From: Tranquillimonas sp964472855
GTDB lineage: Bacteria; Pseudomonadota; Alphaproteobacteria; Rhodobacterales; Rhodobacteraceae
Assembly (NCBI GenBank): GCA_964472855.1
Contig: CAYYMJ010000011.1
Location: 6,454-70,453, forward strand
Reading direction: 5' to 3'
Length of the DNA: 64,000 nt
The notes below the pieces were generated by a model that searched no databases, was not told the origin of the DNA, and saw nothing but the letters and a program-made list of their open reading frames with translations. Below, piece by piece: positions 42,760 to 50,798 of this stretch. Numbering within the stretch: position 1 is the first letter of the stretch; each line of letters opens with the position of its first letter. The translations under genes were made by a program, and so were the position numbers.

Positions 42760-43806
42760 ATGAACACTCTTGGCCGCAACATCTTCGCCACCGGCATGCT
42801 GGCGCTGTCGGCGCTGGCCGGCACCGCAGGCAGCGCCGCCGCACAGGACGTGTCGCTGAAGCTGCACCATTTCCTGCCGATCCAGGCCAACCTGGCCGCG
42901 CATATCCTTGAACCCTGGGCGGAAGAGGTTCAGGCAGCCTCGGGCGGGCGTATCGAGATCGAGCGTTTCTATGGCATGGCCCTTGGCGGCCGGCCGCCCG
43001 AACTGATGGATCAGGTGCTTGACGGCGTGACCGACATGACCCTGACCGTCACCGGCTATACGCCCGGGCGTTTCCCGCGGTCCGAGGCGTTCGAACTGCC
43101 CTTCATGATGACCGACGCCGGCCCCACCAGCCGCGCCTATTGGGACTATGCCCAGGCGCATATGTTCGACACCGACTTCAGGGACTACAAGATCCTTGCA
43201 GTCTGGGTGCACGGGCCCGGCCTGATCCATTCGTCCGACCCGATCTCGACGCCGTCAGACCTGAACGGTGTCAAGCTGCGCGCGCCGACCCGGATCATCA
43301 ACCAGATGTTCACCACGCTGGGCGCAACCACCGTGGGCATGCCGGTTCCGGCGGTGCCCGAGGCGCTGTCGAAGGGCGTGATCGACGCCACCGTCATCCC
43401 GTGGGAGGTGACCGGCGCCCTGAAGGTGCCCGAGCTTGTGACCAACCACACCGAGTTCGGCGACGACGTGCTTTACACCACCACCTTCGTGCTGGCGCTG
43501 AACCGCGACGTCTGGGACGCGATCCCCGCCGATCTGCAGGCGATCATCATGGAACATTCCGGCGCCACGCTGTCTGAGTTCGGCGGCGCGCAGATGCAGC
43601 GCGACGATGCGCCGGCCCGGGCCGCGGCCGCGGAACTGGGCAACAACATCATCACACTGACGCCGCAACAGGTGCAGGTGTGGAAAGATGCCGCCTCGGG
43701 GGTCGAAGGCGCCTGGATTGCCGACATGGACGGTCAGGGCATCGACGGCGCCACGCTGGTGCAGGACGCGCGCGACCTGATCGCCAAATATTCGGCAATG
43801 CAATAA
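42760..43806 (+). CDS. dctP: TRAP transporter substrate-binding protein (DctP family)
   Basis: A 348-residue exported protein with a signal peptide of about 29 residues (MNTLGRN...GSAAAQ). The mature part has the DctP/YiaO fold: LKLHHFLPIQ at the start, the VKLRAPTRIINQMFTTLGA segment with the conserved Arg that holds a carboxylate, and VIPWEVTGALKVPEL. ATG follows TTGGGGGAAA. It is encoded next to mobA, suggesting uptake of hydroxybenzoate or a related acid. A GC hairpin follows before dctQ. Confidence 0.9.
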   Translation: MNTLGRNIFATGMLALSALAGTAGSAAAQDVSLKLHHFLPIQANLAAHILEPWAEEVQAASGGRIEIERFYGMALGGRPPELMDQVLDGVTDMTLTVTGYTPGRFPRSEAFELPFMMTDAGPTSRAYWDYAQAHMFDTDFRDYKILAVWVHGPGLIHSSDPISTPSDLNGVKLRAPTRIINQMFTTLGATTVGMPVPAVPEALSKGVIDATVIPWEVTGALKVPELVTNHTEFGDDVLYTTTFVLALNRDVWDAIPADLQAIIMEHSGATLSEFGGAQMQRDDAPARAAAAELGNNIITLTPQQVQVWKDAASGVEGAWIADMDGQGIDGATLVQDARDLIAKYSAMQ

Positions 43807-43814
43807 CACGGCGC

Positions 43815-43843
43815 GGCGCGCGGCGGCCGGTCCGGCGCGCGCC
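43815..43843 (+). terminator. GC hairpin between dctP and dctQ (possible attenuator)
   Basis: Arms GGCGCGCG (43815-43822) and CGCGCGCC (43836-43843), no T-run. It may protect the dctP mRNA end or lower downstream expression. Confidence 0.4.
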
Positions 43844-43864
43844 ACAACAACCGGGAAGCGCAAG

Positions 43865-44449
43865 ATGCATCGCGCAATGACACGGCTGGCACAGACCATG
43901 GCGGTGCTTGGGTCGCTGGTGCTGGTGTTCCTGATCCTGATGACCTGCGTGTCGGTCACCGGGCGCGAGCTGAATTCCTTTTTCAACGCGGACCTGATGC
44001 AAACCGCCGCGCCCGGTCTTGCCGGCTTCATGCTGGGCCTTGGCGTGGCCCCGATCACCGGTGATTTCGAGTTGATCGAAAACGGCATGGCCTTTGCGAT
44101 ATTTGCGTTTCTGCCGCTGGCCCAGATGCACGCGGCTCATGCGACCGTCGACGTGTTTACCCAACGCCTGCCCGACCCGCTGCTGCGCTGGATGCGGGCG
44201 CTGACCGAGGCGGTCTTTGCGCTGGTGCTGCTGGTCTTCGCGGCCAGGCTGTTCGACGGCATGCAGGCCAAGATGCGCTATAACGAGACCACCTACCTGA
44301 TCCAGTTCCCGGTGTGGTGGGCCTATGCCCTTGCCCTGTCGGCGGCCGTGGTCGCGGCGCTGGTCGGGGTTTACATGGCCGGGCTGCGGCTGGCCGAGGC
44401 GTTGACCGGGACCGACCTTGTGCCCGCGGCCGAAGGCGGCGACGGGTGA
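43865..44449 (+). CDS. dctQ: TRAP transporter small permease (DctQ family)
   Basis: A 194-residue protein with four predicted membrane segments (about 12-35, 50-75, 95-115, 140-165). A conserved-type loop after segment 1 reads TGRELNSFFNADL. It bridges the binding protein and DctM in the sodium-driven TRAP importer. Its TGA overlaps the GTG of dctM. Confidence 0.85.
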   Translation: MHRAMTRLAQTMAVLGSLVLVFLILMTCVSVTGRELNSFFNADLMQTAAPGLAGFMLGLGVAPITGDFELIENGMAFAIFAFLPLAQMHAAHATVDVFTQRLPDPLLRWMRALTEAVFALVLLVFAARLFDGMQAKMRYNETTYLIQFPVWWAYALALSAAVVAALVGVYMAGLRLAEALTGTDLVPAAEGGDG

Positions 44450-45936
44450 GCGATTTCGGCATCGGCGCCCTCAGCTTTCCCGCCCTGCTGATCCTGATCT
44501 TCCTGCGTGTGCCCATCGGGCTGGCCATGTTCGTGGTTGGCTTTGTCGGGCTGTGGATGGTCACCGGCTCGGCCCACATCGGGCTGGCGCGGCTGAAGAA
44601 CGAGACCTTTTCGACCTTTGGCAGCTATTCCCTTTCGATCGTGCCTATGTTCCTGCTGATGGGCTATTTCTCGACCCTTGGCGGCATGAGCCAGGCGCTT
44701 TTCAAGGCGGCCGAGGGGTTTCTGGGCCATCGCCGTGGTGGCGTGGCCATGGCGGCGATCGGCGCCTGCGCCGGGTTCGGGGCCATCTGCGGCTCGTCGC
44801 TGGCCACCGCGGCCACGATGAGCCGCGTCGCCCTGCCGGAACTGAAACGCCACGGCTATTCCGGCGGCTTTTCCACCGCGACGCTGGCCGCCGGCGGCAC
44901 GCTGGGCATCCTGATCCCGCCGTCGGTGGTGCTGGTGATCTATGCCATCATCACCGAACAGAATATCGCCAAGCTGTTCCTTGCCGCCTTTGTGCCCGGC
45001 GCGCTGGCGGCGGCGAGCTATATGGTCGCGATCTCGCTTTATGCGCGCCTTTACCCCGACCGGGCCGGGGCTGGGCCGCGCCTGCCTATGGGTGAGCGGT
45101 TTCGGGCGCTGGCCCGGGTCTGGCCGGTGTTGCTGGTGTTCGGGCTGGTGGTGGGTGGCATCTATGCCGGATGGTTCACTCCGACCGAGGGCGCCGCCGT
45201 GGGGGCGCTGGGCACCGGGATCATTGCGCTGGCCAACCGCGGGCTGACGCTGGCGACGCTGCTGGACAGCTTTTTCGCCACTGCGCGGTCGTCGGCGATG
45301 ATCTTCCTGATCGTGTTCGGCGCGGCCTTTTACAACGGGTTTCTCGGGCTGACACAGGTGCCGCAGGACCTGTCAGCCTGGGTCGTGGGGCAGGGGTTCA
45401 GCGCCTACACGATTCTGGTGCTGATCCTGATCTTCTATCTGGTCATGGGCTGTTTCATGGACAGCCTGTCAATGATCCTGCTGAGTGTGCCGATCTTTTT
45501 CCCGGTGGTGTCGGGCCTCGATTTCGGGCTGGTCAGTTTGGAAGGCATGCAGGCCACCGCCGCGGCCCGGGCGCTGGCCGACCCGGCGCTGCAGGTGGCG
45601 CCGGACATGCTGGGCGCGGTCAACCAGGCCATTGCCGACGGCTTGGCGCTGACGCGCGAGCAGATGACCGCGATCGGCATCAACGTGACCCGGGGCATGG
45701 CCAACCGCGCGGCGGTGGAACATACCGCGATCTGGTTCGGCATTCTGGTTCTGATCGTGGTCGAAGTTGGCCTGATCACGCCGCCGGTGGGCATGAACCT
45801 GTTCATTATCAACGCCATGGACCGGACCACCCCGATGACCGAGACCTACAAGGCCGTGATGTTCTTTGTCGGCGCCGACCTGGTGCGCGTGGCCGTGCTG
45901 ATCCTGTTTCCGGCCATTGTGCTGTTCGCGATCTGA
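44446..45936 (+). CDS. dctM: TRAP transporter large permease (DctM family)
   Basis: A 496-residue membrane protein with about a dozen hydrophobic segments and the DctM signatures ICGSSLATAATMSRVALPE, LGILIPPSVVLVIYAI and YLVMGCFMDSLSMILLSVPIFFPVV. The GTG start overlaps the dctQ stop. It is some 60-70 residues longer than typical DctM because of an Ala-rich soluble insertion at about residues 358-425, between FFPVV and the EHTAIWFGI segment. Repeat copy E follows. Confidence 0.88.
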   Translation: MSDFGIGALSFPALLILIFLRVPIGLAMFVVGFVGLWMVTGSAHIGLARLKNETFSTFGSYSLSIVPMFLLMGYFSTLGGMSQALFKAAEGFLGHRRGGVAMAAIGACAGFGAICGSSLATAATMSRVALPELKRHGYSGGFSTATLAAGGTLGILIPPSVVLVIYAIITEQNIAKLFLAAFVPGALAAASYMVAISLYARLYPDRAGAGPRLPMGERFRALARVWPVLLVFGLVVGGIYAGWFTPTEGAAVGALGTGIIALANRGLTLATLLDSFFATARSSAMIFLIVFGAAFYNGFLGLTQVPQDLSAWVVGQGFSAYTILVLILIFYLVMGCFMDSLSMILLSVPIFFPVVSGLDFGLVSLEGMQATAAARALADPALQVAPDMLGAVNQAIADGLALTREQMTAIGINVTRGMANRAAVEHTAIWFGILVLIVVEVGLITPPVGMNLFIINAMDRTTPMTETYKAVMFFVGADLVRVAVLILFPAIVLFAI

Positions 45937-45948
45937 CTGCGCTGTGCG

Positions 45949-46024
45949 AAAAAAGGGGGGGGGCGCTGCCCCCGACGGCGCGTGCCGCGCCGCCCCCCCC
46001 CGAAGTATTTTGGGAACAATGAAG
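45949..46024 (+). repeat. Dispersed GC-hairpin/GAAGTATTT repeat, copy E (terminator-like)
   Basis: Starts 13 nt after the dctM stop. It contains GGGGGC/GCCCCC, GGCGCG/CGCGCC, then CCCCCCGAAGTATTTTGGGAA and CAATGAAG. A further 56 bases up to the gap show no recognisable gene. Confidence 0.82.
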
Positions 46025-46080
46025 CGGTGGGGCAGAATGCCAACGCCGCCGCCACGGTCGCTGCGGGCCAAACGGGTGGC

Positions 46081-46180
46081 NNNNNNNNNNNNNNNNNNNN
46101 NNNNNNNNNNNNNNNNNNNNNNNNNNNNNNNNNNNNNNNNNNNNNNNNNNNNNNNNNNNNNNNNNNNNNNNNNNNNNNNN
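46081..46180. other. Assembly gap, 100 N
   Basis: Exactly 100 Ns truncating the C-terminus of the minus-strand alpha-hydroxy-acid dehydrogenase. About 90-110 residues of that family's usual length are missing, and no minus-strand frame has a stop in the 140 nt beyond the gap, so the real gap is probably at least 300 nt. Confidence 0.9.
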
Positions 46181-47007
46181 GACACCCACACGGCATCGGC
46201 GCCGGCATCGCGGATCGTGACCGCCGCCTCGGCGTCAAGCACGCCCTTGACCAGCAGCTTGCCGGCCCACATCTCGCGCACCCGGTCCAGATATTCCCAG
46301 TCGGGCGCGGTTCTGAGCAGATAGCCCACATGGGCCGTGCCCGGCAGCGATCTGCTGGTGTCGGCGTAGGGGTCCAGCGTGACCAGCCGTGGCCGGCCAT
46401 GGGCCAGCGTCGCCAGCGACCAAGCGGGACACCGGGCGCATTGCAGAGCGATGCGCGGGGTCAGGCGCGGCGGATGCAGCAGGCCCGAGCGTTGCTGACG
46501 TTCGCGGCGGCTGGCGGCGGGCACGTCCACGGTCAGGATCAGGGTGGAAAAGCCCGAATTGCGGGCGCGTTCCAGCAGGTCGTGCAGGATGTCGGGGTCG
46601 CCGGGCGGGTATAGCTGGAACCAGCCGTTGCCGCCGGCATGGGGCCCCACGGTTTCGGGCGCCGCCGCCGCCACCGTCGACAGGCCATAGGGAATGTTGT
46701 GGCGCCGCGCGGCAGCGGCCAGCCGCGGCTCGGCCCCGGCCCAGATCAGGCCCGACATGCCGACCGGCGCAATGCCGACAGGCATGTCATATTGCTGGCC
46801 CAGAAAGGTGGTTTCCAGTTGCGGCTCGGGGTGGCCTCGCAGAACGGCGGGGCAGAGATGAATGGCCTCGATCGCGGCGCGGCTGTTGCTGGTCGCGGAT
46901 CCGTCGCCGGTGCCGCTTGCCAGAAACTCCCACACGAAATGCGGCAACCGCCGCCGCGCCCGGCGTTTCAGGTCGGCAATGGCGGGATATCGGTGGTCGA
47001 GCGTCAT
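46181..47007 (-). CDS. FMN-dependent alpha-hydroxy-acid dehydrogenase (LldD-like), 3' end lost in gap
   Basis: 275 residues are visible from ATG 47007 to the gap. The N-terminus has the DLKRRARRRLPHFVWEFLASGTGDG motif type of LldD/glycolate oxidase proteins, then PVGIAPVGMSGLIW, YGLSTVAAAAPE, FQLYPPGD, LILTVDVP, and VKGVLDAEAAVTIRDAGADAVWV with the active-site region Lys just before the gap. The missing part would contain the catalytic His-Arg and the second FMN loop. It oxidises an L-2-hydroxy acid such as lactate or mandelate. It is divergent from uvrD (117 bp between starts). Confidence 0.85.
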
Positions 47008-47124
47008 CGGGGTGACTAATAATGCGCAGCACCGCGCGCACAAGCGGCGATTGCCGCGGCACGGCGGGTGAACAATCCCAGAACATATCTTTAACAGGCG
47101 GCCATTTGGCGCTAGGGTCCGGGC

Positions 47125-49497
47125 ATGAGCAGTTTTGATGAGGATGACGCGCTTGAGGCGGCGGCCTCGATGGGGCTGGCGGCCCGGGCCATGGCGGCCC
47201 GGCCTGCGCCCTATCTCGAGGATCTGAACCCGGCCCAGCGCCAGGCGGTCGAGGCGCTGGACGGCCCGGTCCTGATGCTGGCGGGCGCGGGCACCGGCAA
47301 GACCAAGGCGCTGACCACGCGCATTGCCCACCTTCTGAACACCGGCAACGCGCGACCGAACGAAATTCTGGCCGTGACCTTCACCAACAAGGCGGCGCGC
47401 GAGATGCGCAACCGCGTGGGCCGCCTGCTGGGGCAAACGGTTGAAGGCATGCCGTGGATGGGCACCTTCCACGCCATCTGCGTCAAGCTTCTGCGGCGGC
47501 ACGCGGAACTGGTGGGGCTGAAATCGAACTTCACCATTCTGGACACCGACGATCAGGTGCGGCTGATGAAGCAGCTGATCGTGGCCGAGAATATCGACGA
47601 AAAGCGCTGGCCGGCCCGGCAACTGGCCGGCATCATCGATGGCTGGAAAAACCGCGCCTGGACGCCCGACAAGGTGCCGGCGGCCGAGGCCGGGGCCTTC
47701 AATCACCGCGGCACCGAGATTTACGACTATTACCAGCAACGGCTGAAGGCGCTGAACGCGGTCGATTTCGGCGACCTGCTGCTGCATGTCCTGACCATCT
47801 TTCAGGCCCACGATGACGTGCTGGCCCAGTATCAACGCTGGTTCCGGTATATCCTTGTCGACGAGTATCAGGACACCAACGTCGCCCAGTATCTGTGGCT
47901 GCGGCTTCTGGCCCGGACCCATCGCAACATCTGCTGCGTGGGCGACGACGACCAGTCGATCTATGGCTGGCGCGGGGCCGAGGTGGGCAACATCCTGCGG
48001 TTCGAAAAGGATTTTCCCGGTGCCAAGGTGGTGCGGCTGGAGCAGAATTACCGCTCGACCCCGCATATCCTTGCCGCGGCCTCGGGCGTGATCGACGCCA
48101 ACAAGGGGCGGCTGGGCAAGACGTTGTGGACGGCGGTGGATCAGGGCGAAAAGGTTCGGCTGATCGGCCATTGGGATGGCGAGGAAGAGGCACGCTGGAT
48201 CGGCGAAAACGTCGAGGATCTGGCCCGCGGCCGGGCCATGGCGCCCTTCAGCCACGACGACATGGCCATCCTTGTGCGCGCCAGCCACCAGATGCGCGCC
48301 TTTGAAGACCGGTTCCTGACCATCGGCCTGCCCTACCGGGTGATCGGGGGCCCGCGCTTTTACGAGCGGCTCGAAATTCGCGACGCCATGGCCTATTTCC
48401 GCCTGGCGGTCAGCCCTGACGACGATCTGGCGTTCGAACGTGTGGTCAACACGCCCCGGCGCGGCCTTGGCGACAAGGCGCAGCAGAAAATTCAGATCGC
48501 GGCCCGCACCAACGGGGCGACGCTGGTCGACGGCGCCCGCATCTTGTTGGCGGCCAAGGATCTGGGCGGGCGCGGTGCCGCCGAATTGCGCCTGCTGGTC
48601 GACAATATTGCCCGCTGGCACGATTCTGCCCGGCGCGACGGCCACAGCCATATCGAACTGGCCGAGCAGATACTGGAAGAGTCGGGCTATACCGCCTTCT
48701 GGCAGACCGAAAAGACGCCCGAGGCGCCGGGGCGGCTGGAAAACCTCAAGGAACTGGTCAAGGCGCTGGAGCAATTCGAGAATCTGCAGGGGTTTCTCGA
48801 ACATGTGGCCTTGATCATGGACAACGAATCCGAAGAGGCCGGCGCCAAGGTGTCGATCATGACCCTGCACGCGGCCAAGGGGCTGGAGTTTCCCGTGATC
48901 TTTCTGCCGGGGTGGGAGGATGGCCTGTTTCCGTCGCAGCGCGCGATGGACGAACAGGGGCTAAGCGGGCTCGAGGAAGAAAGGCGCCTGGCCTATGTCG
49001 GCATCACCCGGGCCGAGCGGCTGTGCACCGTGTCCTTCGCCGCCAACCGGCGGGTCTATGGCCAGTGGCAGTCGGCGCTGCCGTCGCGCTTCATCGACGA
49101 ATTGCCCGAAACCCATGTCGAGGTGCTGACCCCGCCGGGGCTGTATGGCGGCGGCTACGGGTCGGCCGGCGCGGTGCGGGGGGCGCCTGATTCCAACCTG
49201 AACGACCGGGCGGCGCGGGCAGACGTGTATAATTCGCCCGGCTGGCGGCGGTTGCAATCGCGCAGTCAGAACCGGCCGATGAGCCAGCCCAAGGAAAGCC
49301 GGAACATGGTGATCGATGCTGAGGCGGTGTCATCCTTTGCCGTTGGCGACCGGGTGTTCCACAGCAAGTTCGGCTATGGCGCGGTGACGGCGATCGAGGG
49401 TGACAAGCTGGATATCGCCTTTGACAAGGCGGGCGCCAAGAAGGTGGTGTCGCGTTTCGTGAGCGAAGCCTCGCGCGCCGACGAAGTTCCGTTCTAG
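47125..49497 (+). CDS. uvrD: ATP-dependent DNA helicase UvrD/PcrA
   Basis: A 790-residue SF1A helicase: the Q-motif LNPAQRQAVEAL, Walker A AGAGTGKTK, TNKAAREM, the DEYQDTN motif II, GDDDQSIYGWRGA motif III, EQNYRS motif IV, TLHAAKGLEFP motif V and VGITRAERL motif VI. The C-terminal Tudor-like tail (about 730-790) resembles the RNA-polymerase-binding domain of PcrA. It acts in nucleotide excision and mismatch repair. Confidence 0.95.
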   Translation: MSSFDEDDALEAAASMGLAARAMAARPAPYLEDLNPAQRQAVEALDGPVLMLAGAGTGKTKALTTRIAHLLNTGNARPNEILAVTFTNKAAREMRNRVGRLLGQTVEGMPWMGTFHAICVKLLRRHAELVGLKSNFTILDTDDQVRLMKQLIVAENIDEKRWPARQLAGIIDGWKNRAWTPDKVPAAEAGAFNHRGTEIYDYYQQRLKALNAVDFGDLLLHVLTIFQAHDDVLAQYQRWFRYILVDEYQDTNVAQYLWLRLLARTHRNICCVGDDDQSIYGWRGAEVGNILRFEKDFPGAKVVRLEQNYRSTPHILAAASGVIDANKGRLGKTLWTAVDQGEKVRLIGHWDGEEEARWIGENVEDLARGRAMAPFSHDDMAILVRASHQMRAFEDRFLTIGLPYRVIGGPRFYERLEIRDAMAYFRLAVSPDDDLAFERVVNTPRRGLGDKAQQKIQIAARTNGATLVDGARILLAAKDLGGRGAAELRLLVDNIARWHDSARRDGHSHIELAEQILEESGYTAFWQTEKTPEAPGRLENLKELVKALEQFENLQGFLEHVALIMDNESEEAGAKVSIMTLHAAKGLEFPVIFLPGWEDGLFPSQRAMDEQGLSGLEEERRLAYVGITRAERLCTVSFAANRRVYGQWQSALPSRFIDELPETHVEVLTPPGLYGGGYGSAGAVRGAPDSNLNDRAARADVYNSPGWRRLQSRSQNRPMSQPKESRNMVIDAEAVSSFAVGDRVFHSKFGYGAVTAIEGDKLDIAFDKAGAKKVVSRFVSEASRADEVPF

Positions 49498-49508
49498 TGG
49501 ATCGACCG

Positions 49509-49565
49509 AAACATTTGAATCCCGCCTCCGGGCGCAGGCTTTGATCATAAGCCAGTCAAATGTTT
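49509..49565 (+). terminator. AT-rich dyad after uvrD
   Basis: 10-bp inverted repeat AAACATTTGA (49509-49518) and TCAAATGTTT (49556-49565) around a smaller GCCT/AGGC hairpin, followed by TGAT. It lies 12 nt after the uvrD stop in an unusually AT-rich patch. Possible terminator or RNA 3' structure. Confidence 0.4.
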
Positions 49566-49661
49566 TGATAAGTTGATGCATAGTGAAAATACCGGTGGCG
49601 CGAAACGTCAGATTCGTTCCACCGGGGCGTCTGACCGGCACCCAATTGGCAGCAACGAAAA

Positions 49662-49694
49662 ACGGCGGCGTCCGCATTGCGCGGACGCCGCCGT
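49662..49694 (-). terminator. Bidirectional rho-independent terminator
   Basis: Perfect 14-bp arms ACGGCGGCGTCCGC (49662-49675) and GCGGACGCCGCCGT (49681-49694), loop ATTGC. On the minus strand it is followed by TTTTCGTT; on the plus strand by CTTGTTT. It ends the DUF1127/sRNA transcript and may also stop uvrD read-through. Confidence 0.85.
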
Positions 49695-49700
49695 CTTGTT

Positions 49701-49737
49701 TCGCCGTGGCCCGTCGGGAGGAGACGGTCACAGGCGA
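49701..49737 (-). ncRNA. CcsR-like (cuckoo) sRNA stem-loop, unit 4 from the promoter
   Basis: Stem CCGTC/GACGG (49711-49715, 49723-49727), extended with bulges by GTG/CAC and TCGCC/GGCGA. The 7-nt loop reads TCCTCCC on the minus strand (49716-49722). Last unit before the terminator. Confidence 0.75.
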
Positions 49738-49746
49738 CAGCCATGA

Positions 49747-49764
49747 ACGCCGGGAGGAGGGCGT
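49747..49764 (-). ncRNA. CcsR-like (cuckoo) sRNA stem-loop, unit 3
   Basis: Short stem ACGCC/GGCGT (49747-49751, 49760-49764). Minus-strand sequence ACGCCCTCCTCCCGGCGT includes the exact CCTCCTCCC motif in the loop region. Confidence 0.72.
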
Positions 49765-49782
49765 CCAGAGCCGAAGGATTTG

Positions 49783-49818
49783 GGCAGCAGCACGAAGGGA
49801 GGATTTCGTGCTGCTGCC
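49783..49818 (-). ncRNA. CcsR-like (cuckoo) sRNA stem-loop, unit 2
   Basis: Perfect 14-bp stem GGCAGCAGCACGAA/TTCGTGCTGCTGCC (49783-49796, 49805-49818). The loop on the minus strand is ATCCTCCC. Confidence 0.8.
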
Positions 49819-49820
49819 AG

Positions 49821-49857
49821 CCGCGCCCGGACCGAGGGAGGAGACAGTCCGGCGCGG
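49821..49857 (-). ncRNA. CcsR-like (cuckoo) sRNA stem-loop, unit 1
   Basis: 11-bp stem with one bulge, CCGCGCCCGGAC/GTCCGGCGCGG (49821-49832, 49847-49857). The loop on the minus strand contains TCTCCTCCC. It begins 7 nt after the DUF1127 stop, as expected for processing from a shared transcript. Confidence 0.78.
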
Positions 49858-49864
49858 TATTCGG

Positions 49865-50089
49865 TCAGCCGAGCGCGACCTGGTGCGCGGCGTCGCGCGC
49901 GGCCGAGCCGATGGCGTCGCGGTTCAGGCCAAGATCGGTCAGTTCGCGGTCGGTCAGGGCGTTCAGCTCGTCAAAGGTGGTGCGATACGCTTGATATTGC
50001 CGGGCGCGCCGGCCCGCGTCGCGCAGACGGACGGTCAGGCGCGAAATCAGGCTCGCAGGCCCGGTGTGAGTGTCGATTGCATAGGCCAT
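49865..50089 (-). CDS. DUF1127 small protein (CcaF1-like)
   Basis: A 74-residue basic protein with a C-terminal DUF1127 motif (FDELNALTDRELTDLGLNRDAI). The start is ATG 50089, with GAGG 9 nt upstream; the longer frame to 50176 is not family-like. In Rhodobacter sphaeroides a DUF1127 protein (CcaF1), described as RNA-binding, is co-transcribed with four CcsR sRNAs, and the same order is seen here: gene, four stem-loops with TCCTCCC loops, terminator. It probably binds RNA and helps process or stabilise these sRNAs under stress (inference from the family). Confidence 0.88.
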   Translation of the reverse strand: MAYAIDTHTGPASLISRLTVRLRDAGRRARQYQAYRTTFDELNALTDRELTDLGLNRDAIGSAARDAAHQVALG

Positions 50090-50544
50090 GGTTCTTGCCT
50101 CAGGTATTGTGCAGGTGCAGCATTTTCGTTTCGAGGCTGTATTTAGCCATCTGAAAGGCCGCGACAATCCCAACAATCGGCAATGCCGCTATGCAGCATT
50201 TGCATGTGTCCTGGCCGGCTGCTGCCCGTCGCGGCCACGCAGATCTGGGCCAAAGCGCGTAAATTTTCCCGGTCCGGCGGCGCATTCATGTTGACAGTTG
50301 CGAATCTGCAACGCCGGGCTGGGCGCGCGAAACCTTCGGGAAATCATGGGAAACCATAAATAGCACCATATATGGTGGGGTGCCTGTGTCGGATCGCCAA
50401 ATAGCGGCAACCCGGCTGTCAGTATCTTGGGTGCTGGCGCGCGATCCCAGCCATAGCAGGTTGGAAAAGTGATATTTCCCGCGCTATCGGCCAGAATTTG
50501 CCGTTGCTTCCCGTGAAATCCCGTGGCATCCCTAATCCACCGAA
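50090..50544. other. Intergenic region between the DUF1127 gene and the mraZ leader
   Basis: About 450 bases with lower GC than the surroundings and no supportable gene. It should carry the divergent promoters for the DUF1127/sRNA transcript (minus) and the dcw leader (plus); no sigma-factor hexamers could be assigned with confidence. A 218-aa minus-strand open frame here looks non-coding. Confidence 0.5.
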
Positions 50545-50752
50545 TGACGGGGCAGAGTTTCAGCGGCACAAAGACCGCGACGGACAAGAAATCGAGGCAG
50601 GTTTCAACAGGCACCCCAACATTCGAAAGTGAGATCCGGCGCGCGGGCGAGCAGACATCCCCCCAGGTGGCGCGTGCAGTCGGACGCCCCGGAAACGGGA
50701 GAGCGGCGGCGGATCGGGCAGTGGCAGCAGTCCGATCCGCCGTTTTCATTTT
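50545..50752 (+). ncRNA. mraZ 5' leader with premature terminator (UpsM-like sRNA candidate)
   Basis: A rho-independent terminator (arms CGGCGGATCGG 50707-50717 and CCGATCCGCCG 50732-50742, then TTTTCATTTT) lies 47 nt before mraZ, inside what must be the dcw leader. In Rhodobacter sphaeroides the leader of the dcw cluster ends early at such a site and gives the abundant sRNA UpsM of about 200 nt. The 5' end given here is only an estimate from that length. Confidence 0.6.
50707..50752 (+). terminator. Attenuator terminator upstream of mraZ
   Basis: Perfect 11-bp stem with a 14-nt loop followed by TTTTCATTTT. Read-through is needed to express the downstream cell-wall genes, so it is a regulatory point for the whole cluster. 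Confidence 0.8.
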
Positions 50753-50798
50753 CAGACAGTGACAAGGCGTGGGGGGAAGGGACAGACAGGGGAGCGGC

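Noticed and set aside
49583..50146. 187-aa plus-strand frame between uvrD and mraZ
   Set aside because: It is antisense to the DUF1127 gene and runs through five hairpins; no family resemblance.
50770..50798. MraZ-box (three TGGGN-type repeats) upstream of mraZ
   Set aside because: Only two G-rich pentamers keep a 10-bp period and they overlap the ribosome-binding sequence; not convincing as a three-repeat site.
50090..50798. RNase P RNA or 6S RNA in the long intergenic region
   Set aside because: The conserved RNase P segments are not present and no 6S-like long hairpin with a central bubble was found.
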